In this document: piece by piece, positions 25,124-31,255 of the stretch
Layout of the letters: each line of letters opens with the position of its first letter
Numbering within the stretch: the first letter of the stretch is position 1
NCBI GenBank assembly: GCA_900545055.1
Contig: UQXP01000014.1
Coordinates: forward strand, 1 to 35,219
Source: an uncultured Collinsella sp.
Lineage (GTDB): Bacteria > Actinomycetota > Coriobacteriia > Coriobacteriales > Coriobacteriaceae
DNA: 35,219 bases
Direction: 5' to 3'
The notes under the pieces: model-generated
What the model was told of the DNA's origin: nothing
Database searches by the model: none
What the model saw: the letters and a program-made list of their open reading frames with translations, nothing else
Made by a program: the position numbers and the translations under genes

Positions 25124-26044
25124 GTGGCAACTCAGAAATTCACCGGCGTTATCCCTCCCGTCGTTGTTCCCGATACCGAAGATCACCAGCTCGACGTTGC
25201 CTCCTTTGAGCGCAGCATCAACCGCATGATCGATGCCGGCGTCGATGGCCTGTTCTTCTTGGGATCCTCGGGCGAGGTCGTCTTCTCCACCGACGAGCGC
25301 CGTCGCCAGATTATCGCCGAGGCCGTTCGTATCGTCGACCACCGCGTTCCCGTTCTGGTCGGCATCATCGACACCGAGACCGAGCGCATGATCGAGCACG
25401 GTAAGGTTGCTCAGGAGCTGGGCGCCGACGCCCTCGTCGCCACCTGCCCGTTCTATGCCCTGCAGGGCATGACCGAGGTCGAAGAGCACTTCCGCATCCT
25501 GCACGAGGAGCTCGACCTGCCCATCTTCGCTTACGACATCCCCGTGTGCGTCCACACCAAGCTTCCCTGGAAGCTTCTCGCCAAGCTCGGCGCCGAGGGC
25601 GTCCTTGCTGGCGTCAAGGATTCCTCGGGTGATGACATCTCGTTCCGCTACCTCGTTCAGGAGAACGAGAAGAACGGCCATCCGATGAGCATCCTCACCG
25701 GTCACGAGGTTGTTGTCGACGGCGCCTACCTCGGTGGCGCCGACGGTTCCGTCCCGGGTCTCGCCAACGTTGAGCCCGAGGGCTACGTGCGTCAGTGGAA
25801 GGCCGCTCAGGCTGGTGACTGGGCTACCGTCAAGGCCGAGCAGGATCGCCTCAATGAGATTTCGCACATCTGGGATGTCACCTCGGGCGTCCAGGGCTAT
25901 GCCGGTGGCGTCGGCGCCTTCAAGACCGCTATGAACCTTATGGGCATCTTCGACAGCCCGACCATGCCGCGCCCGGTGAAGGCCATGACCGGCGAGAACG
26001 TTGAGGCGATTAAGAAGGTCCTCCAGGACAACGGTCTCCTGTAA
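25124..26044 (+). CDS. nanA: N-acetylneuraminate lyase-like aldolase (DHDPS/NAL family)
   Basis: Class I aldolase of the DapA/NanA family, most likely cleaving N-acetylneuraminate to N-acetylmannosamine and pyruvate. The 306-aa protein has GSSGE (47-51), Tyr137 in FAYDIP, and Schiff-base Lys165 in GVKDSSGD; both numbers match E. coli NanA. The arginine that binds the substrate carboxylate in dihydrodipicolinate synthase (after YNxP) is absent (YDIPVCVH), arguing against DapA. A GTG start at 25124 is chosen: TAAGGAG lies at 25111-25117, and the frame upstream (from 25040) overlaps the previous gene without a ribosome site. A 170-bp gap with a large hairpin follows. Related pyruvate aldolases acting on other sugar acids cannot be excluded. 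Confidence 0.8.
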   Translation: MATQKFTGVIPPVVVPDTEDHQLDVASFERSINRMIDAGVDGLFFLGSSGEVVFSTDERRRQIIAEAVRIVDHRVPVLVGIIDTETERMIEHGKVAQELGADALVATCPFYALQGMTEVEEHFRILHEELDLPIFAYDIPVCVHTKLPWKLLAKLGAEGVLAGVKDSSGDDISFRYLVQENEKNGHPMSILTGHEVVVDGAYLGGADGSVPGLANVEPEGYVRQWKAAQAGDWATVKAEQDRLNEISHIWDVTSGVQGYAGGVGAFKTAMNLMGIFDSPTMPRPVKAMTGENVEAIKKVLQDNGLL

Positions 26045-26050
26045 AGCTTC

Positions 26051-26140
26051 CCCAGGCACCCGATCTTGGGGCTCAAGTGGTCGGGCGTGACCCATTAGGT
26101 CAACGCCCGACCACTTTCACCCCAACCTCGGGCACCTGGG
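26051..26140 (+). repeat. Large intercistronic hairpin between nanA and nanK
   Basis: Ninety bases form one long imperfect stem-loop. The core is 14 perfect pairs (26075-26088 with 26103-26116), flanked by CCCAGG/CCTGGG ends and CCCGA and TGGGG pairs, with a small loop near CATTA. It does not end in a T run and lies in a 170-bp gap inside the operon. It could protect the upstream mRNA or attenuate nanK-nanE expression. I found no second copy of it in the window. Confidence 0.8.
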
Positions 26141-26214
26141 AAACCTTTACTGAGTTGCGGCGATAACACCGCCTTCATTTCCTGTAGTTGTTTTTATCTC
26201 CTAAGGAGAGCGAC

Positions 26215-27180
26215 ATGGAGAACAAGTACGTCTGCTCTGTCGATATCGGCGGAACTAAGATCGCGACCGCCATCATGGAGTACCCGGCTGACGGTAGTGT
26301 GCCCCATCCCGTTTTTGAGGCCGAGGTTCCTACCGAGGCCCAGGAGGGCGGCGAGGCCGTCTTCCAGCGTATCGAGGCGTCCATCAAGGCTGCTCTCGAG
26401 GCGAATCCCGATGTCGAGGTCCTTGGCGTCGGTATCGGTGCCGCCGGCGTCGTCGATCCCAAGACGGGCGCCATCGCGTATGCCAACGAGATCATGCCCG
26501 GCTGGTCCGGCGTTCAGTTGGGGCCGCGTCTGCGCGAGGACCTCGGTCTTCCCGTTGCCGTTGTGGGCGACGTGCAGGCTCATGCTCTGGGCGAGGCCCA
26601 CTGGGGCGTCGGCAAGGGCAAGTTCTCCGTCTTGTGTCTTGGCATCGGTACGGGCATCGGCGGCGCATATGTCGAGAACGGCCGCGTGATGCAGGGCTTC
26701 CATGGTGCTGCCGGCCATATGGGCCACATCGAGTGCTCGGCTGCCGCCGGCATTCCCTGCGCCTGCGGGCGTTCCGGCCATCTGGAGTCGGTTGCTTCGG
26801 GCACTTCCATTGGTCGAATGTACGATGAGCGTTTTGGCCGCGTCGACCCCAGCCGTCCTTCGGTCGGCCGCGACGTAAACGACCTGTGCCGTGCAGGCGA
26901 CGCAAAGGCGACCGAGGTCATCCATGACGCCGGTTTTGCGTTGGGTGCCAGCCTGGGCTCGCTTGCCAATATCTTGGATCCCGAGGTCATCGTGCTTTCG
27001 GGCGGCGTGATTCACCAGGGTCCCGATTGGCGTTCGCAGACGTGGAAGGATTCGGTGCACGAGGGCTATGCGAGTCAGGCGCTCGATCCGCTTCAGGACA
27101 CGCCGATCCTCATCGGCTCTCTCGAGGGCGACGCGCCGCTCATCGGTGCCGCTGAGCACCTTCTTGCCTCGTTGAAGTAA
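26215..27180 (+). CDS. nanK: ROK-family kinase, probable N-acetylmannosamine kinase
   Basis: Phosphorylates N-acetylmannosamine with ATP to the 6-phosphate, inferred from its place between nanA and nanE. The 321-aa ROK protein has the N-terminal phosphate loop DIGGTK (10-15), a sugar-binding GIGTGIGGAYVENGR region and the zinc-binding segment near 182-190, here CACGRSGHLE: the third metal ligand, normally Cys (CxCGxxGC), is His189. LGGALAN-like ASLGSLANILDPEVIVLSGG lies near 245-265. There is no N-terminal helix-turn-helix, so it is a kinase rather than a NagC/Mlc-type repressor. ATG 26215 follows CTAAGGAG. Glucokinase or another hexosamine kinase activity is the alternative. Confidence 0.82.
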   Translation: MENKYVCSVDIGGTKIATAIMEYPADGSVPHPVFEAEVPTEAQEGGEAVFQRIEASIKAALEANPDVEVLGVGIGAAGVVDPKTGAIAYANEIMPGWSGVQLGPRLREDLGLPVAVVGDVQAHALGEAHWGVGKGKFSVLCLGIGTGIGGAYVENGRVMQGFHGAAGHMGHIECSAAAGIPCACGRSGHLESVASGTSIGRMYDERFGRVDPSRPSVGRDVNDLCRAGDAKATEVIHDAGFALGASLGSLANILDPEVIVLSGGVIHQGPDWRSQTWKDSVHEGYASQALDPLQDTPILIGSLEGDAPLIGAAEHLLASLK

Positions 27181-27196
27181 ACGTATCTGCTGTAGG

Positions 27197-27227
27197 AGCC
27201 TCCCGAGACAACACGCCTCGGGAGGCT
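27197..27227 (+). other. Intercistronic hairpin between nanK and nanE
   Basis: A perfect 11-bp stem AGCCTCCCGAG/CTCGGGAGGCT (27197-27207 with 27217-27227) with a 9-nt loop occupies most of the 70-bp gap. There is no T tract, so it is more likely an mRNA-stability or processing element than a full terminator. Confidence 0.7.
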
Positions 27228-27250
27228 GTTCTGAGAAAGGTTGCAGCCTT

Positions 27251-27937
27251 ATGACCGTCGATCCTTTGATTCAATCCCTGAAGGGCAAGCTCGTCGTGAG
27301 CGTTCAGGCGTATATGGGCGAGCCGCTTCGTACGCCCGAGACCATGGCTCAAATGTCTCGCGCTTGCGAGCTCGGCGGCGCTGCCGCCATTCGCTGCCAG
27401 GGCCTTGCCGACATTGCCGCCATTAAGGGTCGCTGTGAGGTTCCCGTCATCGGCCTGTGGAAGGATGGGCACGAGGGCGTTTACATCACGCCGACGCTGC
27501 GTCACGCTCGCGCCTGCGTTGCTGCCGGTGCCGATATCGTGGCGATCGACGCCACCGATCGTCCGCGCCCCGATGGCAAGACGGTCGAGGATACCTTCCG
27601 TCCGCTGCACGAGGAGGGTGTGCTCCTGATGGCGGATTGTGCCACCATCGAGGATATTCGCCGTGCTGTTGATATGGGCTTTGACCTGGTATCCACCACG
27701 CTTTCTCACGGCGTCGCCGCCATCGACTGCACCATGGCCGATGGCCCCGACCTGCCGCTCCTGCGTCAGGCGACTGAGGAATTCCCCGGCCTTCCCATCA
27801 TTTGCGAGGGTCGCGTGCATACGCCCGAGGAGGCTCGCGCCGCGATCGATGCTGGCGCCTGGGCCGTTGTCGTCGGCACCGCCATCACGCACCCCACGAG
27901 TATTACAAGTTGGTTCAAGGCTGCGCTTGAGGCGTAA
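27251..27937 (+). CDS. nanE: N-acetylmannosamine-6-phosphate 2-epimerase
   Basis: Converts ManNAc-6-phosphate to GlcNAc-6-phosphate, joining sialic-acid breakdown to amino-sugar metabolism. The 228-aa TIM-barrel protein fits the NanE family: KGKLVVSVQAYMGEP at the start, GAAAIRCQGLADI, VPVIGLWKD, YITPTLRHA, GADIVAIDAT, a catalytic-region LMADCAT, and the phosphate-binding end ICEGRVHTPEEARAAIDAGA with VVGTAITHP. It is the last gene of the operon. The next enzymes, NagA and NagB, are not in the window. ATG 27251 has GAGAAAGG upstream at a 10-nt distance. Confidence 0.93.
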   Translation: MTVDPLIQSLKGKLVVSVQAYMGEPLRTPETMAQMSRACELGGAAAIRCQGLADIAAIKGRCEVPVIGLWKDGHEGVYITPTLRHARACVAAGADIVAIDATDRPRPDGKTVEDTFRPLHEEGVLLMADCATIEDIRRAVDMGFDLVSTTLSHGVAAIDCTMADGPDLPLLRQATEEFPGLPIICEGRVHTPEEARAAIDAGAWAVVVGTAITHPTSITSWFKAALEA

Positions 27938-27964
27938 GACAGACCTCGTATCCGCTCGGGGCGG

Positions 27965-27970
27965 TATACT
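27965..27970 (+). promoter_or_regulatory. Candidate -10 of rapZ-whiA
   Basis: TATACT lies between nanE and rapZ and before the hairpin at 27989-28018. No good -35 is 17 bp upstream. If used, the transcript would start with the hairpin close to the rapZ ribosome site. Confidence 0.3.
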
Positions 27971-27988
27971 CAATATAGGCAATTGACC

Positions 27989-28024
27989 GCGCGGGATCCG
28001 GGTTGCTGGGTCCCGCGCTTGTTT
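27989..28024 (+). terminator. Hairpin ending the sialic-acid operon (terminator or rapZ attenuator)
   Basis: GCGCGGGA (27989-27996) pairs with TCCCGCGC (28011-28018), an 8-bp stem followed by TTGTTTT. It fits a terminator of the nan operon, but its position after the TATACT element means it may also attenuate rapZ. Confidence 0.55.
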
Positions 28025-28038
28025 TCGGGAGGCAGCAC

Positions 28039-28959
28039 ATGCAAAAGGGAGATGCCATGGATGCGGCGGAGCGCTCGGAGCGCATCCCCGATATCGTCAT
28101 CATCACCGGAATGTCCGGATCGGGCCGCACACAGGCCATGCACGTGTTCGAGGACATGGGCTATTTTTGCATCGATAACCTGCCTCCGCGTCTCATCGCC
28201 CAGCTTGCCGAGCTCGTCGGCATCAATACGGGCGTGGGCAGGCATCTCGCCGTCACCTGTGACCTGCGCAGCCAGGGCTTGTTCGATGAGCTGCTCGATG
28301 CCGTTGCCGCACTCGAGGAGCGCGAGATGAGCTGTGACATCGTGTTTCTCGAGGCCTCTGACGAGGTGCTGATCCGTCGCTATAGCGAAAACCGCCGCCG
28401 CCATCCCATTGCCAAGCCGGGGGAGACTACGGCCGATGCGATTCAGCGCGAGCGCCTGCAGCTGCAGGGTGTGCGCGATCGAGCCGATATGATCATCGAC
28501 ACGAGCCGCCTGCGTACCTCTGCCCTGCGCAACAAATTGCGCATGGCGTTCTCCGAGTTGTCCGACCAGCAGCTCATGGACGTTCACGTGTTCTCGTTTG
28601 GCTTTAAGCACGGCATGCCAGTCGAGGCGGACATTATGATCGATGTCCGCTTCCTGCCCAATCCGTTCTACGATCCCGAGATGCGCACGATGACCGGTCT
28701 CGATAAAAAGGTCTCCGATTTTGTTCTGGACCATCCCAAGACGCAGGAGTTTTGGAAGGCTTGGACACAGCTGCTCGATACGGTGATGCCGGGCTATATC
28801 GCGGAGGGCAAGCCGCAGCTTTCTATCGCCATCGGCTGTACAGGCGGCCAGCACCGCAGCGTTGCCATTGCCGAAGCCACGGCACGTTATTTGGAAGGTG
28901 CCCAATATCACGTGAGCATTTCCCATCGCGACCTGTCGCGCGCCAACACGAAGGCATAG
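28039..28959 (+). CDS. rapZ: RNase adapter / nucleotide-binding protein RapZ
   Basis: P-loop protein of the RapZ/YvcJ family. In E. coli it senses glucosamine-6-phosphate and delivers small RNAs to RNase E; the role in Actinobacteria is less clear. The 306-aa product has GMSGSGRT at 24-31 (Arg where Enterobacteria have Lys, typical of actinobacterial homologues as I recall), EDMGYFCIDNLPPRLI, a central SENRRRHP segment and the C-terminal domain with FGFKHGMP, DVRFLPNPF and GCTGGQHRSV. ATG 28039 has GGGAGG upstream; ATG 28057 also has its own AAGGGAG and would give 300 aa. whiA follows after 6 nt; yvcK, normally between the two, is absent. Next to a hexosamine operon its position is suggestive, but the arrangement is ancestral. 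Confidence 0.92.
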   Translation: MQKGDAMDAAERSERIPDIVIITGMSGSGRTQAMHVFEDMGYFCIDNLPPRLIAQLAELVGINTGVGRHLAVTCDLRSQGLFDELLDAVAALEEREMSCDIVFLEASDEVLIRRYSENRRRHPIAKPGETTADAIQRERLQLQGVRDRADMIIDTSRLRTSALRNKLRMAFSELSDQQLMDVHVFSFGFKHGMPVEADIMIDVRFLPNPFYDPEMRTMTGLDKKVSDFVLDHPKTQEFWKAWTQLLDTVMPGYIAEGKPQLSIAIGCTGGQHRSVAIAEATARYLEGAQYHVSISHRDLSRANTKA

Positions 28960-28965
28960 GCCTGC

Positions 28966-29895
28966 ATGTCGTTTACCGCTGAGGTGCGCGACGAGCTTGC
29001 GCGCTGCGAACCCGAATGTGAATACTGCGACTTGTCGACGCTTGCCGCCCTCACGCGCGTGAGCGGTACGCTCTCGCTTACCGGCTCTGGGCGGTATCGT
29101 TTGACGGTCGCGACCGAGACGGGCGCCGTCGCGCGCACGATGATCACACTGACGCATCGCATCCTTAAGCTCAAAACGGAGTTCACCGTCCGTAAATCTG
29201 TATTGCATAAGGTTCGAAACTACCTCATCACCTTGCCCGATCAACCCGACCTGGACAAGGCTCTGGTGCTGCTGGGCATTCTCGACCGCAGGGGAGGGCT
29301 CGTCGCCGGTGTTCCCCGGCACATCGTTGCCCGTCCCTGCTGCAGGCTTGCCTACATCCGCGGCGCGCTCATCGCGGGCGGTTTCGTGGCCGATCCCCGC
29401 GGCGACTTTCATTTGGAGATCGCGGTGCAGGGCGAGCAATATGCCAAGGGGCTTTGCGATCTGTTGGAGCAGATTGGGGTCCATGCTCGTGTTAATGCGC
29501 GGCGGGGGTCATATGCCGTGTACATTAAGAGCGCCGAGGAAATCGAGCATCTTTTAAAGCTGATTGGTGCCAAGCGCAGCGTTGCCGAGATTGAGGAGGC
29601 GCGCGCGGTCAAGTTGGTTAAGAACGATGTGAACCGTCGCGTGAACGCCGAGCTCGCCAACCAGACCAGAAGCGCCGGCGCTGCCCAACATCAGCTTGCG
29701 CTTATCGATGAGCTCGAGCAGCGTGGCCTTCGCGATGCGCTTCCGGATGCCTTGGCGGTCTTTTGCGACCTGCGCGAGCGCTATCCCGATCTGTCACTGC
29801 GTGATTTGGGGGAGATGGCTGACCCTCCCTTGTCGAAGTCAGCCCTCTACCATCGAGTTTTGAGGCTTGAAAAGCTCATTGAAGCAAACAGGTAG
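28966..29895 (+). CDS. whiA: Sporulation/cell-division regulator WhiA
   Basis: DNA-binding protein conserved across Gram-positives, with roles in cell division and chromosome segregation. The 309-aa product has the N-terminal LAGLIDADG-homing-endonuclease-like fold (SFTAEVRDELAR, RGALIAGGFVADPRGDFHLEI, LIGAKRSV) and a C-terminal helix-turn-helix (LSLRDLGEMADPPLSKSALYHRVLRLEKLIE). It is cotranscribed with rapZ after 6 nt. No sporulation is implied; WhiA occurs in non-sporulating Actinobacteria. gap starts after its own control region 193 bp later. Confidence 0.96.
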   Translation: MSFTAEVRDELARCEPECEYCDLSTLAALTRVSGTLSLTGSGRYRLTVATETGAVARTMITLTHRILKLKTEFTVRKSVLHKVRNYLITLPDQPDLDKALVLLGILDRRGGLVAGVPRHIVARPCCRLAYIRGALIAGGFVADPRGDFHLEIAVQGEQYAKGLCDLLEQIGVHARVNARRGSYAVYIKSAEEIEHLLKLIGAKRSVAEIEEARAVKLVKNDVNRRVNAELANQTRSAGAAQHQLALIDELEQRGLRDALPDALAVFCDLRERYPDLSLRDLGEMADPPLSKSALYHRVLRLEKLIEANR

Positions 29896-29940
29896 TTTGA
29901 AGTATCGACTTATATATGGATTTAACTGCTATTTTAGTCT

Positions 29941-29954
29941 TTAAAACGTTTTAA
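29941..29954. promoter_or_regulatory. Perfect 14-bp palindrome upstream of gap
   Basis: TTAAAACGTTTTAA is a perfect palindrome with a central CG, as in LacI-family operators. It lies 33 bp upstream of the presumed -35 (29987). Its AAAACGTTT core recurs at 17308-17316 before the sialic-acid operon, suggesting a shared regulator. Confidence 0.5.
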
Positions 29955-29970
29955 CGTAAATTTGATTTTC

Positions 29971-29994
29971 AATTTCGAGCATTCTCGTGAAATT
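29971..29994. promoter_or_regulatory. Second inverted repeat over the gap -35
   Basis: AATTTCGAG (29971-29979) pairs with CTCG-T-GAAATT (29984-29994) with one unpaired T and a 4-nt centre. It overlaps the candidate -35 GTGAAA and is a likely second operator. Confidence 0.4.
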
Positions 29995-30016
29995 CAAGTC
30001 AAAAAAAAGGTATATT
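29987..30016 (+). promoter_or_regulatory. Candidate promoter of gap
   Basis: GTGAAA (29987-29992) and TATATT (30011-30016), 18 bp apart, with an A-tract in the spacer. The transcript would have a 5' leader of about 65 nt before gap. Confidence 0.5.
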
Positions 30017-30088
30017 AGGCGAGTGGTTAGTTTGTGGGCCTCAACGGCGGGCGCTGTAGCTCGCGGGGGCCTTACGAAAGGAGACACA

Positions 30089-31114
30089 ATGGCAGTAAAG
30101 GTTGCTATTAACGGCTTCGGTCGCATCGGTCGTCTGGCTTTCCGTCAGATGTTCGGTCATGAGGGCTCCGAGATCGTCGCTATCAACGACCTCACCTCTC
30201 CCGATATGCTCGCTTACCTGCTGAAGTACGACTCCACGCAGGGCAACTACGCTCGCGATCACGAGGTCGTTGCTGGCGAGGATTCCATCACCGTTGACGG
30301 CAAGGAGATCAAGATCTACAAGGAGGCCGACGCCAACAACCTGCCTTGGGGCGACCTCGACGTCGACGTCGTTCTCGAGTGCACCGGCTTCTACACCAGC
30401 AAGGCTAAGGCTCAGGCCCACATCAACGCTGGCGCCAAGAAGGTCGTCATCTCCGCTCCGGCTGGCAGCGATCTGCCCACCATCGTGTACAACGTCAACC
30501 ATGAGACGCTGACCGCTGAGGACAACATCATCTCCGCTGCTTCCTGCACCACCAACTGCCTCGCCCCGATGGCCAAGGGTCTGAACGACTTCGCTCCCAT
30601 CGTGTCCGGCATCATGACCACCATTCACGCCTGGACTGGCGACCAGATGCCGCTCGACGGCCCGCAGCGCAAGGGCAACAAGCGTCGTAGCCGCGCCTGC
30701 GCCGTCAACATCGTCCCCAACACCACCGGTGCTGCCAAGGCTATCGGCCTGGTTCTCCCCGAGCTCAATGGTAAGCTCATCGGTGCCGCCCAGCGCGTCC
30801 CGACGCCGACCGGCTCCATCACCAACCTCTACGCTGTCGTTGACAAGAAGGTCACCGTCGACGAGGTCAACGCTGCTATGAAGGCCTACGCTGCCACCAT
30901 CTCCGAGACCTTCGGTTACAACGAGGACGACATCGTCTCCACCGACATCATCGGCGAGACCCACGGCTCCATCTTCGACGCCACTCAGACCATGTGCTCT
31001 GACCTCGGCAACGGCCAGACCCTCGTTCAGGTCACCTCTTGGTACGACAACGAGAACTCCTACACCTCTCAGATGGTCCGCACCATCAAGTACTTCGAGA
31101 AGTTCGTTGCTTAA
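30089..31114 (+). CDS. gap: Glyceraldehyde-3-phosphate dehydrogenase
   Basis: Glycolytic enzyme oxidising glyceraldehyde-3-phosphate with NAD+ and phosphate to 1,3-bisphosphoglycerate. The 341-aa product has NAD-binding INGFGRIGRL at the start, the catalytic SAASCTTNCLAP near residue 153, a conserved HAWTGDQ region, and WYDNENSYTSQMVRT at the C-terminus. ATG 30089 follows GAAAGGAG; the frame extends upstream but only through the promoter. Very strong bias to C-ending codons indicates high expression. It is followed by a strong terminator. Confidence 0.98.
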   Translation: MAVKVAINGFGRIGRLAFRQMFGHEGSEIVAINDLTSPDMLAYLLKYDSTQGNYARDHEVVAGEDSITVDGKEIKIYKEADANNLPWGDLDVDVVLECTGFYTSKAKAQAHINAGAKKVVISAPAGSDLPTIVYNVNHETLTAEDNIISAASCTTNCLAPMAKGLNDFAPIVSGIMTTIHAWTGDQMPLDGPQRKGNKRRSRACAVNIVPNTTGAAKAIGLVLPELNGKLIGAAQRVPTPTGSITNLYAVVDKKVTVDEVNAAMKAYAATISETFGYNEDDIVSTDIIGETHGSIFDATQTMCSDLGNGQTLVQVTSWYDNENSYTSQMVRTIKYFEKFVA

Positions 31115-31151
31115 TTTAGCTTTTAGCGAATAGCTCGTTGAGCGTCTAAAG

Positions 31152-31199
31152 AAGGGCGCGGCCTTATAGGGCTTACACCCTAGGGTCGCGCCCTTTTTT
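31152..31199 (+). terminator. Strong terminator after gap
   Basis: A stem AAGGGCGCG (31152-31160) with CGCGCCCTT (31187-31195), extended inward to the CTTACA loop with a small bulge, followed by six T residues (31194-31199). No clear pgk promoter is seen afterward, so readthrough may feed pgk-tpiA-gpmI. Confidence 0.92.
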
Positions 31200-31255
31200 A
31201 TAAGAAATCGTCTGCCGTAATGGGAGGCAGACACGTACGAAAGGTAGAAGCAAAC

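Noticed and set aside
25124..26044. Dihydrodipicolinate synthase (DapA)
   Set aside because: The substrate-carboxylate arginine after the YNxP-type motif is missing and the gene lies in a nan-type operon.
26215..27180. ROK transcriptional repressor (NagC/Mlc type)
   Set aside because: No N-terminal helix-turn-helix; the protein begins directly with the kinase phosphate loop.
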